DNA from: Pseudomonadota bacterium
GTDB taxonomy: Bacteria; Pseudomonadota; Gammaproteobacteria; Nitrosococcales; Methylophagaceae
Assembly: GCA_030576275.1 (NCBI GenBank)
Contig: JALIBN010000029.1
Span: forward strand, 1 to 64,000
DNA length: 64,000 bases
Reading direction: 5' to 3'
The number at the start of each line of letters is the position of its first letter. Position 1 is the stretch's first letter. This document shows positions 56,858 to 64,000 of the stretch, in pieces. A program made the position numbers and the translations under genes. Below the pieces are notes generated by a model, which saw only the letters and a program-made list of their open reading frames with translations, was not told the DNA's origin and made no database searches.

Positions 56858-57208
<351 letters not shown>

Positions 57209-58852
57209 CTACTCTATTGTTGAAGTTACAGTATAACCCGATGTTATCGGATAACGTCGATCACGTCCAAATGCACGGCTAGTAATACGAATACCTGGTG
57301 CAGCTTGACGTCGTTTATATTCATTACGATCTACCATTCTGATAACACGCGCAACCATTTCTGCTTCTCTACCTGCTGCGACCAATTCTTCGAAAGACCA
57401 ATCATCGCCAATATAACGTTCCAACAACTCATCAAGTATTTCATAAGGCGGCAAACTATCTTGATCGATTTGGTCGGGCGCTAATTCTGCAGATGGTGGA
57501 CGAGTAATAATACGTTGTGGAATAATCTCAGACAAACTGTTTCTATAGTGTGATAATTGATATACCAAGGTTTTGTAAACATCTTTAAGCGGTGAAAACC
57601 CACCTGCCATATCACCATATAATGTTGAATAACCGACGGCCATTTCACTTTTATTACCCGTTGACAAAACCATGGCGCCAGTTTTATTTGATATCGCCAT
57701 CAATATTACACCGCGAACTCGGGCTTGAATATTTTCCTCGGTGGTATCCGCTGGTTTGCCTGCAAATTGCTCCGACAAAGTATCTACAAATTGCTCGAAC
57801 AGTGAGTCAATGGCAACAACACTATGTGCTACGCCTAAAATATCAGCCATTTGTTGTGCGTCATCAAGGCTCATCTGAGCGGTATAACGTGAAGGCATCA
57901 TCACTGTTTTAACGCGATCAGCACCTAATGCATCTACCGCCAAAGCTAAAGTTAATGCGGAATCAATACCGCCTGATAAACCAATTACTACACTCGCAAA
58001 GTGATTTTTTTCGACATAATCTTGCAAACCACAGACCAAGCCTTGGTAGATCATTGCTAACTCAGTTTCTTTTGTCGCTAACTCGCCCTGTATTGATAAG
58101 GTTTGGTTTTCATTACGGCTAATTAAGACAGGAAACAAACCTTGCTGCCAAGCTGGGGCTCGTACAACTTTCTCGCCAGTGTTCGACAGAGCGAAGGAAC
58201 AACCATCAAATACTAATTCATCTTGCCCGCCGACTTGATTCACATAAACAATAGGTACGTTGGTCTCAATAGCACGTTGTTTTACTTGTGTTTCGCGTAG
58301 CTGCCACTTGCCTTGACTAAAAGGTGAAGCATTTAGGTTAAGAATGATTTCAGCACCGACATCTACTGCTTGTACAGAAGGTCCTGCAAACCAGATATCT
58401 TCACAAATCGTAATGCCGAATCTAATCCCTTTATAATCTACGACGCATGGTTCTTTACCTTCAACAAAATAACGTTTTTCGTCAAACACGCTGTAATTAG
58501 GCAAATGATGTTTAAAATAGCTTGCAAGGCATTGGCCATCGGCAATTAAAGATGCCGCATTATATAAATCGGCACGAACCACGCCTGATGGGTGTCCCAC
58601 CAAGACAGCTACACCCTTAATTTTAGATTTTAAGCTGACCAAGCCCTTCTCAACCCGTTTGATTAATCCAGGTCTAAGTAATAAATCTTCTGGTGGATAC
58701 CCCGTTAACGTTAGTTCAGGAAATACCACTAAGTCAGCATTTAACTCATCGCGGGCTTGTTCAGCGGCAGCAATTACCTTTTTAACATTACCTGCAACAT
58801 CACCTACTACAAGGTTGATTTGCCCCATGACGAGGCAAAAATCAGCCGCCAT
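57209..58852 (-). CDS. nadE: Glutamine-dependent NAD+ synthetase NadE
   Basis: A 547-residue two-domain enzyme that makes NAD from deamido-NAD, taking ammonia from glutamine. The N-terminal nitrilase-type glutaminase has the triad E46, K114 and C150 (FPELTLTGYP, YFKHHLPNY, TICEDIWF). The C-terminal synthetase has the PP-loop SGGIDSALTLAL and GNKSEMAVGY. Three bases separate it from sucD and twelve from glnB. Glutamine dependence suits a position with PII. Confidence 0.96.
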   Translation of the reverse strand: MAADFCLVMGQINLVVGDVAGNVKKVIAAAEQARDELNADLVVFPELTLTGYPPEDLLLRPGLIKRVEKGLVSLKSKIKGVAVLVGHPSGVVRADLYNAASLIADGQCLASYFKHHLPNYSVFDEKRYFVEGKEPCVVDYKGIRFGITICEDIWFAGPSVQAVDVGAEIILNLNASPFSQGKWQLRETQVKQRAIETNVPIVYVNQVGGQDELVFDGCSFALSNTGEKVVRAPAWQQGLFPVLISRNENQTLSIQGELATKETELAMIYQGLVCGLQDYVEKNHFASVVIGLSGGIDSALTLALAVDALGADRVKTVMMPSRYTAQMSLDDAQQMADILGVAHSVVAIDSLFEQFVDTLSEQFAGKPADTTEENIQARVRGVILMAISNKTGAMVLSTGNKSEMAVGYSTLYGDMAGGFSPLKDVYKTLVYQLSHYRNSLSEIIPQRIITRPPSAELAPDQIDQDSLPPYEILDELLERYIGDDWSFEELVAAGREAEMVARVIRMVDRNEYKRRQAAPGIRITSRAFGRDRRYPITSGYTVTSTIE

Positions 58853-58855
58853 CAG

Positions 58856-59728
58856 TTATAGCGCCATAGCTTCAAGCATTCTGTCACCCATTTCAGCGGG
58901 TGAACGGGCAATATGTACGCCAGCGGCGGCTAGTGCTTGTAATTTAGCTTCTGCAGTACCTTGACCACCACTAATAATGGCACCAGCATGACCCATACGT
59001 TTACCAGCAGGCGCTGTTAAACCAGCAATGTAAGCAACCACAGGCTTAGTGACATACTGCCGAATATACTCTGCAGCATCTTCTTCAGCCCGACCGCCAA
59101 TCTCACCGACCATCACAATACCTTCTGTTTGTGGATCATCTTCAAACAAGGCCAACACTTCAATGAAATCCATGCCATGAATCGGGTCACCACCAATACC
59201 AACACAGGTACTCTGTCCCAAGCCATTTTGCGTGGTTTGGTGCACAGCCTCGTAGGTTAAGGTACCTGAACGGGACACAATACCAATCTTACCCGCCAAG
59301 TGAATTGAACCTGGCATAATGCCGATTTTACATTCACCTGGTGTAATCAGTCCTGGACAATTTGGGCCAATCAAGCGGGCATCTGAATGCTTAAGCGCAT
59401 ACTTGACTCGTAACATATCTTGAACAGGAATACCTTCGGTAATACAGGCAATGATTTTGATTCCTGCATCGGCAGCTTCTAATATCGCATCAGCAGCAAA
59501 TGCGGCAGGTACATAGATCATTGATGCATCGGCATTTGTTTCTTCTACCGCTTCGGCAACAGTATTAAAAACAGGACGATCTAGGTGAGTTTGTCCACCT
59601 TTACCTGGTGTTACGCCACCCAAAAATTGCGTACCGTAAGCAATCGCTTGCTCTGAGTGAAAAGTTCCTTGTTTACCAGTAAAACCTTGGCAAATAACAC
59701 GGGTATCGCGGTTAACTAAAATACTCAT
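58856..59728 (-). CDS. sucD: Succinate-CoA ligase alpha subunit SucD
   Basis: A 290-residue alpha subunit of succinyl-CoA synthetase (TCA cycle). It has the CoA-binding N-terminus [18 protein letters not shown] and the phosphohistidine H247 in [12 protein letters not shown]. It overlaps sucC by four bases (ATGA). A malate-CoA ligase (MtkB) is a close relative; nothing around it suggests a serine cycle, so succinate is preferred. Confidence 0.95.
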   Translation of the reverse strand: MSILVNRDTRVICQGFTGKQGTFHSEQAIAYGTQFLGGVTPGKGGQTHLDRPVFNTVAEAVEETNADASMIYVPAAFAADAILEAADAGIKIIACITEGIPVQDMLRVKYALKHSDARLIGPNCPGLITPGECKIGIMPGSIHLAGKIGIVSRSGTLTYEAVHQTTQNGLGQSTCVGIGGDPIHGMDFIEVLALFEDDPQTEGIVMVGEIGGRAEEDAAEYIRQYVTKPVVAYIAGLTAPAGKRMGHAGAIISGGQGTAEAKLQALAAAGVHIARSPAEMGDRMLEAMAL

Positions 59729-60897
59729 GCGATATTCTCCTTCGCTGAGGCAACGGCCTGTCTAGCAGCATCCGTCAAATCTTGTGCAACACGTAAATCC
59801 ATACCACTATTAAGTAATAACTCACGGCCGCGCTCGGCATTAGTGCCTTCCAAGCGAACAATTACAGGCAAGCTTAAACCTACATCTTTTGCCGCATGAA
59901 TGATGCCTTCAGCAATCAAATCACAACGCACAATACCACCAAAGATATTAACCAATATCGATTTCACTTTTTTATCTGATAATATTAATTTGAAGGCTTC
60001 GGCAACGCGATCTGCTGTGGTACCACCACCAACATCAAGAAAGTTAGCGGGTGAACCGCCTTCTTTTTGAATCAAATCCATGGTTGCCATAGCTAATCCG
60101 GCACCGTTGACCATACAGGCAACTTCACCATCTAATGTGATGTAATTCAGGCCATATTTCTGGGCTACAACTTCTGTTTCATCTTCTTGAGTCGGATCAA
60201 ACATCGCCGCTAATTCGGCATGTCTAAATAAGGCGTTATCATCCAAATTCAATTTAGCATCTACGGCTAACAATTTGCCTTTACCGGTTACTACTAAAGG
60301 ATTGATTTCAACCAAACTCACATCATTTTCAGTAAATAAACGATATAAGCCTTGCATCACTGTTTGCAATTGTTTGAAGGTATTACCAGTCAATCCCAAA
60401 AAGAAACCAGCACGTCTGCATTGATAAGCTTGCAAGCCAACAACAGGATCAACAATCAAATTCAAAATGGCATCAGGGCTTTCTTCTGCCACAGCTTCAA
60501 TATCCATTCCACCTTGAGCCGACACCATAAAAACAACGCGTTGACTAACTCGGTCAATTAATACAGCAAGATACAGTTCACTCACGATATCTGAAGGTTG
60601 TTCTACTAAGATCTGATGAACAGGTAGCCCTTCTGCTGTTGTTTGGTGAGTGACGAGATTGCGTCCCAACATTTCGTAAGCCGCATCGGCAACCCCATCA
60701 AGTGTATCGACCACTTTGACACCGCCAGCCTTACCTCGCCCTCCGGTATGTACTTGTGCTTTAACTACCCAGCGTTCCCCACCAAGCTGTTCTGCAGCTT
60801 GCCGCGCTTGAGATCCATTAGTCACGGCCTGACCTTTTGGAGTGGCAATGCCATAGCGAGTAAATAATTGTTTAGCCTGAAATTCGTGCAGGTTCAT
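59725..60897 (-). CDS. sucC: Succinate-CoA ligase (ADP-forming) beta subunit SucC
   Basis: A 390-residue beta subunit with an ATP-grasp domain ([35 protein letters not shown]) and the C-terminal CoA-ligase fold containing [14 protein letters not shown] and [16 protein letters not shown]. It is the first gene of sucC-sucD-nadE-glnB; its promoter lies in the 145 bp shared with the divergent pip gene. sucAB is not adjacent. Confidence 0.95.
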   Translation of the reverse strand: MNLHEFQAKQLFTRYGIATPKGQAVTNGSQARQAAEQLGGERWVVKAQVHTGGRGKAGGVKVVDTLDGVADAAYEMLGRNLVTHQTTAEGLPVHQILVEQPSDIVSELYLAVLIDRVSQRVVFMVSAQGGMDIEAVAEESPDAILNLIVDPVVGLQAYQCRRAGFFLGLTGNTFKQLQTVMQGLYRLFTENDVSLVEINPLVVTGKGKLLAVDAKLNLDDNALFRHAELAAMFDPTQEDETEVVAQKYGLNYITLDGEVACMVNGAGLAMATMDLIQKEGGSPANFLDVGGGTTADRVAEAFKLILSDKKVKSILVNIFGGIVRCDLIAEGIIHAAKDVGLSLPVIVRLEGTNAERGRELLLNSGMDLRVAQDLTDAARQAVASAKENIA

Positions 60898-61042
60898 CTT
60901 ATATTTTTGCCTTATTTATCATTTTAGCGATAATTATGTAATTATGCTTTATGCGAGACCTTGTATTTTCTCGCAATCCTCAGATAATTACCATCGCTAG
61001 TCATGATATAGTTTGAAGGATAACCTGTACAAAGAGAAACAT

Positions 61043-62032
61043 ATGACACCGCTTTATCCAGAAATTGAACCTTACCTTACCCATCAACTTGAAATGGAAC
61101 CGCTTAGTAATGGCCTGTATCACCAAGTCTATGTAGAAGAATCAGGTAATCCTAATGGCATTCCAGTGGTGTTTTTACACGGTGGACCCGGTTCGGGATG
61201 TAGACCATCGCACCGCTGTTATTTTGATCCTAATATTTATCGTATTATCCTTTTTGATCAACGTGGTTGCGGTCGCTCATTACCGCATGGTGAGTTAGAA
61301 AATAACACCACCTCGTTCCTAATCGCTGATATGGAAACGATTCGTCAGCATCTCAACATTGATCGTTGGGTAATTTTTGGCGGCTCATGGGGAAGTACAC
61401 TGGGTCTATGTTATGCCCAACGACATCCCGAAATGGTCTTAGCTATGATTTTGCGGGGTATATTCCTAGGCCGTCAGCAAGACATAGACTGGGTTTACGC
61501 CGAAGGTGGGGCATCACGATTATTTCCTGAGGCATGGCAACAATTAGTTGAAAATCTCCCTGAGGAGGATCAAACATCGCCTTTGAAAGCATACTATCAA
61601 CAGCTCACCGCATCAGATCAACTTCATCAAATGGCCGCAGCTAAATTATTACAAGCTTGGGAAGGTACAATCGTAACACTCCGCGATCATGAACATAAGC
61701 CAGATTTCTCACAAGAACCCGGCCCACTAGCGCATTCACGTATTCAACTCCATTTTGCCTTAGATGAATGCTTTATTGCTGATAGCCCTATCCTAAAAAA
61801 TATAGATAACATTAGAGCAATCCCAACCATCATAGTACAGGGACGTTATGACATCGTTTGTCCTACTCACCAAGCATGGGAACTACACCAAGCATGGCCT
61901 GAAGCCGAGTTGGATATCATCCCTATGGCAGGGCATGCGGCGGGAGAACCAGCATTAGTTAATGCACTAATACGCGCCTCACGTAATATAGCAAAACGCT
62001 TGTCCAAAAAACATTCCCAACCTTCAGTATGA
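61043..62032 (+). CDS. pip: Proline iminopeptidase (alpha/beta hydrolase, S33)
   Basis: A 329-residue cytoplasmic peptidase that removes N-terminal proline. The start at 61043 ([18 protein letters not shown]) is preferred over a frame start 30 bases upstream because it matches the family N-terminus. The oxyanion region is [11 protein letters not shown], the nucleophile elbow is [11 protein letters not shown], and the late Asp/His are in [15 protein letters not shown] and MAGHAAGEP. It overlaps dtd by four bases. Confidence 0.93.
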   Translation: MTPLYPEIEPYLTHQLEMEPLSNGLYHQVYVEESGNPNGIPVVFLHGGPGSGCRPSHRCYFDPNIYRIILFDQRGCGRSLPHGELENNTTSFLIADMETIRQHLNIDRWVIFGGSWGSTLGLCYAQRHPEMVLAMILRGIFLGRQQDIDWVYAEGGASRLFPEAWQQLVENLPEEDQTSPLKAYYQQLTASDQLHQMAAAKLLQAWEGTIVTLRDHEHKPDFSQEPGPLAHSRIQLHFALDECFIADSPILKNIDNIRAIPTIIVQGRYDIVCPTHQAWELHQAWPEAELDIIPMAGHAAGEPALVNALIRASRNIAKRLSKKHSQPSV

Positions 62033-62487
62033 TTGGTTTACTGCAACGCGTAGACTTCGCTATGGTCTGTGTACAAAATGAAGAAATCGCACGCATTAAA
62101 CAAGGGTTATTGGTTTTTGTCGGCGTGGAACGAGAAGATACATCAGCAGAGGCAGATCGCTTATTATCACGAATATTAGGTTATCGAATTTTTAGTGATG
62201 TAAATGATAAAATGAATTTATCGTTACAAGATATTAACGGTGGTTTATTACTTGTCCCACAATTCACCCTGCCAGCGGACACGGATAAAGGAATGCGACC
62301 CAGTTTCACCCCTGCCGCATCACCAAAGGAAGGTAATGAATTATTTATGCACATTTGTGCACAAGCTAAACAACGTCATCCGATTGTTGAAAAAGGACAG
62401 TTTGGTGCTGATATGCAAGTCTCTCTCACTAATAATGGCCCGGTCACTTTTTGGTTACACGTACCACCCCACTCTGTTAATAAATAG
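62029..62487 (+). CDS. dtd: D-aminoacyl-tRNA deacylase Dtd
   Basis: A 152-residue editing enzyme that clears D-amino acids from tRNA. The first catalytic motif is [17 protein letters not shown] (SQxxL-type) and the second, Gly-cisPro, is NNGPVTFWL. Length is normal. It is translated with pip through an ATGA overlap; this pip-dtd pairing is common in gammaproteobacteria. Confidence 0.95.
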   Translation: MIGLLQRVDFAMVCVQNEEIARIKQGLLVFVGVEREDTSAEADRLLSRILGYRIFSDVNDKMNLSLQDINGGLLLVPQFTLPADTDKGMRPSFTPAASPKEGNELFMHICAQAKQRHPIVEKGQFGADMQVSLTNNGPVTFWLHVPPHSVNK

Positions 62488-62497
62488 GTAGAATTTA

Positions 62498-63112
62498 ATG
62501 CGACTATTTCGTAATTTTTTGATTGGATTATTTCTCACTATTGCTGGAATTGGGGCATTATTATTTATTCCCTCACAACAGGCTCCAGCACCTATGCCAT
62601 GGCAAATAACGATCATGCCCGACGGTAAGAGCCAAGTATTCGGTATCCATATTGGTACAACGACGTATAACCATACTAAGGAACTATTTCATGAATTTGG
62701 TAAGATTGCTGCTTTTTCTGAAGAAGGTAAAGCATCCACGGTAGAAGCCTTTTTTGATAGCGTTCATCTTGCTGGTCTTACTGGCAAACTAGTGCTAAAT
62801 CTCGATATACCTGAACAACAAATAACCGAAATGATGTCCCGTGCATACGAGGCCAGATTACAAGATAGCGGCGCCCATCGTTATGAACTTCGTAACAGTG
62901 ACAAGGCGAGCGTAGTTAATGCGCCTATCATAGCGATCACCTACGTTCCATCAGTAAAGTTGAATGCCGAGGTTGCACGTTTCCGTTTTGGTGAACCAGG
63001 CAGTGTTAGCCAAGATACTGTCGAGCCTGATACGACTATTTGGCATTACCCTTTGACCGGTTTGACTATTCGTATGAATGAGCATTACAAAACGATATTG
63101 CAATACCGATAA
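62498..63112 (+). CDS. Conserved hypothetical membrane-anchored protein
   Basis: A 204-residue protein with one N-terminal hydrophobic segment (5-26, FLIGLFLTIAGIGALLFI), acting as signal anchor. The rest is a periplasmic domain with MPWQITIMPDGKSQVFGIHIG and LAGLTGKLVLNLDIPEQQI. It is the third gene after pip and dtd, 10 bp from dtd. I recognise it as a conserved hypothetical of gammaproteobacteria, but I know no function. Confidence 0.72.
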   Translation: MRLFRNFLIGLFLTIAGIGALLFIPSQQAPAPMPWQITIMPDGKSQVFGIHIGTTTYNHTKELFHEFGKIAAFSEEGKASTVEAFFDSVHLAGLTGKLVLNLDIPEQQITEMMSRAYEARLQDSGAHRYELRNSDKASVVNAPIIAITYVPSVKLNAEVARFRFGEPGSVSQDTVEPDTTIWHYPLTGLTIRMNEHYKTILQYR

Positions 63113-63254
63113 TAAGTACAACAGCGTTTATTTCTGATCACTGCTTAAAGTATTTAAAACACGTAAGTGATCAGTTGACAGGATCATCAATATTCATTAA
63201 GCGTTCCTAGAACTCGTTCGCTATCAATTAAAACACTTATAATTTATCTTGGAA

Positions 63255-63569
63255 TTAAAGCCCTTGAACATCTTGCTCAATAAACTGACTAAAGGCAGCG
63301 AAGTCTAATGGCTTACTAAAGTAGTAACCTTGAACACGCTCACAATCATGCGCTTGAAGGAAAGCTAATTGCTCCTTAGTTTCTGCATCTTCAGCAACAA
63401 CATCAAGCTGCAAGCGATGTGACATAGCTATAATTGCGTCGACAATGGCAGCATCATTTTCATCGTCGTTAAGATCTCTCACAAACGAACGATCTATTTT
63501 TAAAACGTTTAATGGGAATTGTTTTAAATATGATAGCGAGGAATAGCCGGTGCCAAAATCATCAATGGC
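63255..63569 (-). pseudogene. EAL-domain C-terminal remnant
   Basis: The frame reads AIDDFGTGYSSLSYLKQFP, LKIDRSFVRDL, VVAEDAETKEQL and VQGYYFSKPL, the second half of an EAL c-di-GMP phosphodiesterase, ending normally at 63255. At 63570 the frame meets a stop. Just beyond is the end of ccoS, so the first half of the domain (including EAL itself) is missing. AEGVE has become AEDAE, another sign of decay. An ATG-less partial product is unlikely to be functional. Confidence 0.85.
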
Positions 63570-63592
63570 TTATCCGTCTTGAGGTTAATCTT

Positions 63593-63772
63593 TTACTTAT
63601 CGGTATCGGTGTCATTAGCTTGTTCCCTCTCAGGTGGCTCATCCATTAATATACGATTTGCGGCACCATCCATGTCGTCATATTGTCCACTGCGTACTGC
63701 CCAAAAAAATACTGCTACACCGATAATACCCAGCAATAGCATGCCTGGTAATAGGCCATAGATAACATCCAT
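63593..63772 (-). CDS. ccoS: Cbb3-type cytochrome oxidase assembly protein CcoS
   Basis: A 59-residue single-span inner-membrane protein needed to put cofactors into cbb3 oxidase. The N-terminal membrane helix (5-25) is followed by the family hallmark FFWAVRSGQYDDMDGAANRI and LMDEPP. It starts four bases after the end of the ccoI-type ATPase. It is short, so it is easily missed. Confidence 0.93.
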   Translation of the reverse strand: MDVIYGLLPGMLLLGIIGVAVFFWAVRSGQYDDMDGAANRILMDEPPEREQANDTDTDK

Positions 63773-63776
63773 TGAA

Positions 63777-64000
63777 TTAACCTTTAAATAAACGTTTTAT
63801 TCTAGCGGCGTTCCCAATTACTAACAAAGAACTAATCGGCATAGTTACCGCTGCTATCAATGGGTTAACTAACCCCATCATTGCAAGCGGTACCATAATA
63901 ATATTGTAACTAATAGATAATACAATATTCTGCCTTATTGTGCTGAGCGTTCGACTGGCCAAATGCCTTGCCTCGGTAACTTTGCGTAATTCATTATGAG
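63777..64000 (-). CDS. ccoI: CcoI/FixI-type copper P-type ATPase, C-terminal end (runs off window)
   Basis: The last 74 codons of a P1B-type ATPase: HNELRKVTEARHLASRTL, TIRQNIVLSISYNI, and AAVTMPISSLLVIGNAARI, the final two membrane helices. Its place directly before ccoS identifies it as the ATPase that supplies copper to the cbb3 oxidase. The catalytic core is outside the window. Confidence 0.85.
   Translation of the reverse strand, partial: HNELRKVTEARHLASRTLSTIRQNIVLSISYNIIMVPLAMMGLVNPLIAAVTMPISSLLVIGNAARIKRLFKG

Overview
The window looks like chromosomal DNA of an AT-rich gammaproteobacterium, probably from the Thiotrichales / Methylophaga / Cycloclasticus neighbourhood. This is inferred from the mix of gene types (RecBCD, SbcCD, IscR with E. 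coli-type cysteines, PII, cbb3 oxidase assembly genes, a sulfide:quinone oxidoreductase remnant, TRAP permeases). No 16S gene is present to confirm it. I saw no rRNA, tRNA, CRISPR array, phage or complete insertion sequence.

Layout. 1-4.4 kb (minus strand): the start of a PglL/Wzy-type glycan ligase cut by the window edge, iscA, then queA-trmJ-cysE-iscR read as one tight operon. 4.4-20.9 kb (minus): seven consecutive nucleic-acid genes, recC-recB-recD, a HerA-like DUF853 ATPase, an RNase J-type nuclease, and sbcD-sbcC. SbcD appears to start at a non-canonical ATC codon. 21-39 kb (plus, except ggt): metal and stress genes. These are an unknown acidic protein, ZntB, a Cys/His-rich small protein with a Cus-type copper/silver efflux operon (cusCBA plus a His-tailed DUF2231 membrane protein), an EAL phosphodiesterase, a DUF211 protein with a VIT/CCC1-like membrane protein, gamma-glutamyltransferase, an RcnB-like protein, two methyltransferases (one of them thiopurine-type), and a copper P-type ATPase with a YHS domain and two CPMHPE metal-binding modules.

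39-48 kb is looser and partly decayed. It holds long non-coding stretches, a small CPXCG protein, a GAF-GGDEF gene and an ANTAR regulator that are each split by a one-base shift, a secreted dienelactone-hydrolase-like protein, an OmpA-like lipoprotein with a TolC-type channel, a BON-domain fragment, yaeQ, and a sulfide:quinone oxidoreductase pseudogene that has lost its middle. 48-64 kb is housekeeping again: hslO and htpG (with a clear sigma-32-type promoter), a DUF5610 protein, an EEP-family phosphatase/nuclease, DUF4389-yaaA-thpR, TRAP small and large permeases without a binding protein, sucC-sucD-nadE-glnB, pip-dtd-unknown, and at the edge the end of ccoI with ccoS beside a truncated EAL remnant.

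How the parts fit: recBCD, sbcCD, the HerA-like ATPase and the RNase J-type enzyme form a co-directional DNA/RNA end-processing block. The Cus operon, the copper ATPase, ZntB and the RcnB-like protein form a dispersed metal-homeostasis block. sucCD-nadE-glnB joins the TCA cycle, NAD synthesis and nitrogen signalling in one transcript. The most unusual items are the ATC start of sbcD, the repeated loss of c-di-GMP/signalling genes, a 75-nt three-step inverted repeat at 45.6 kb, and the DUF211 / VIT-like gene pair.
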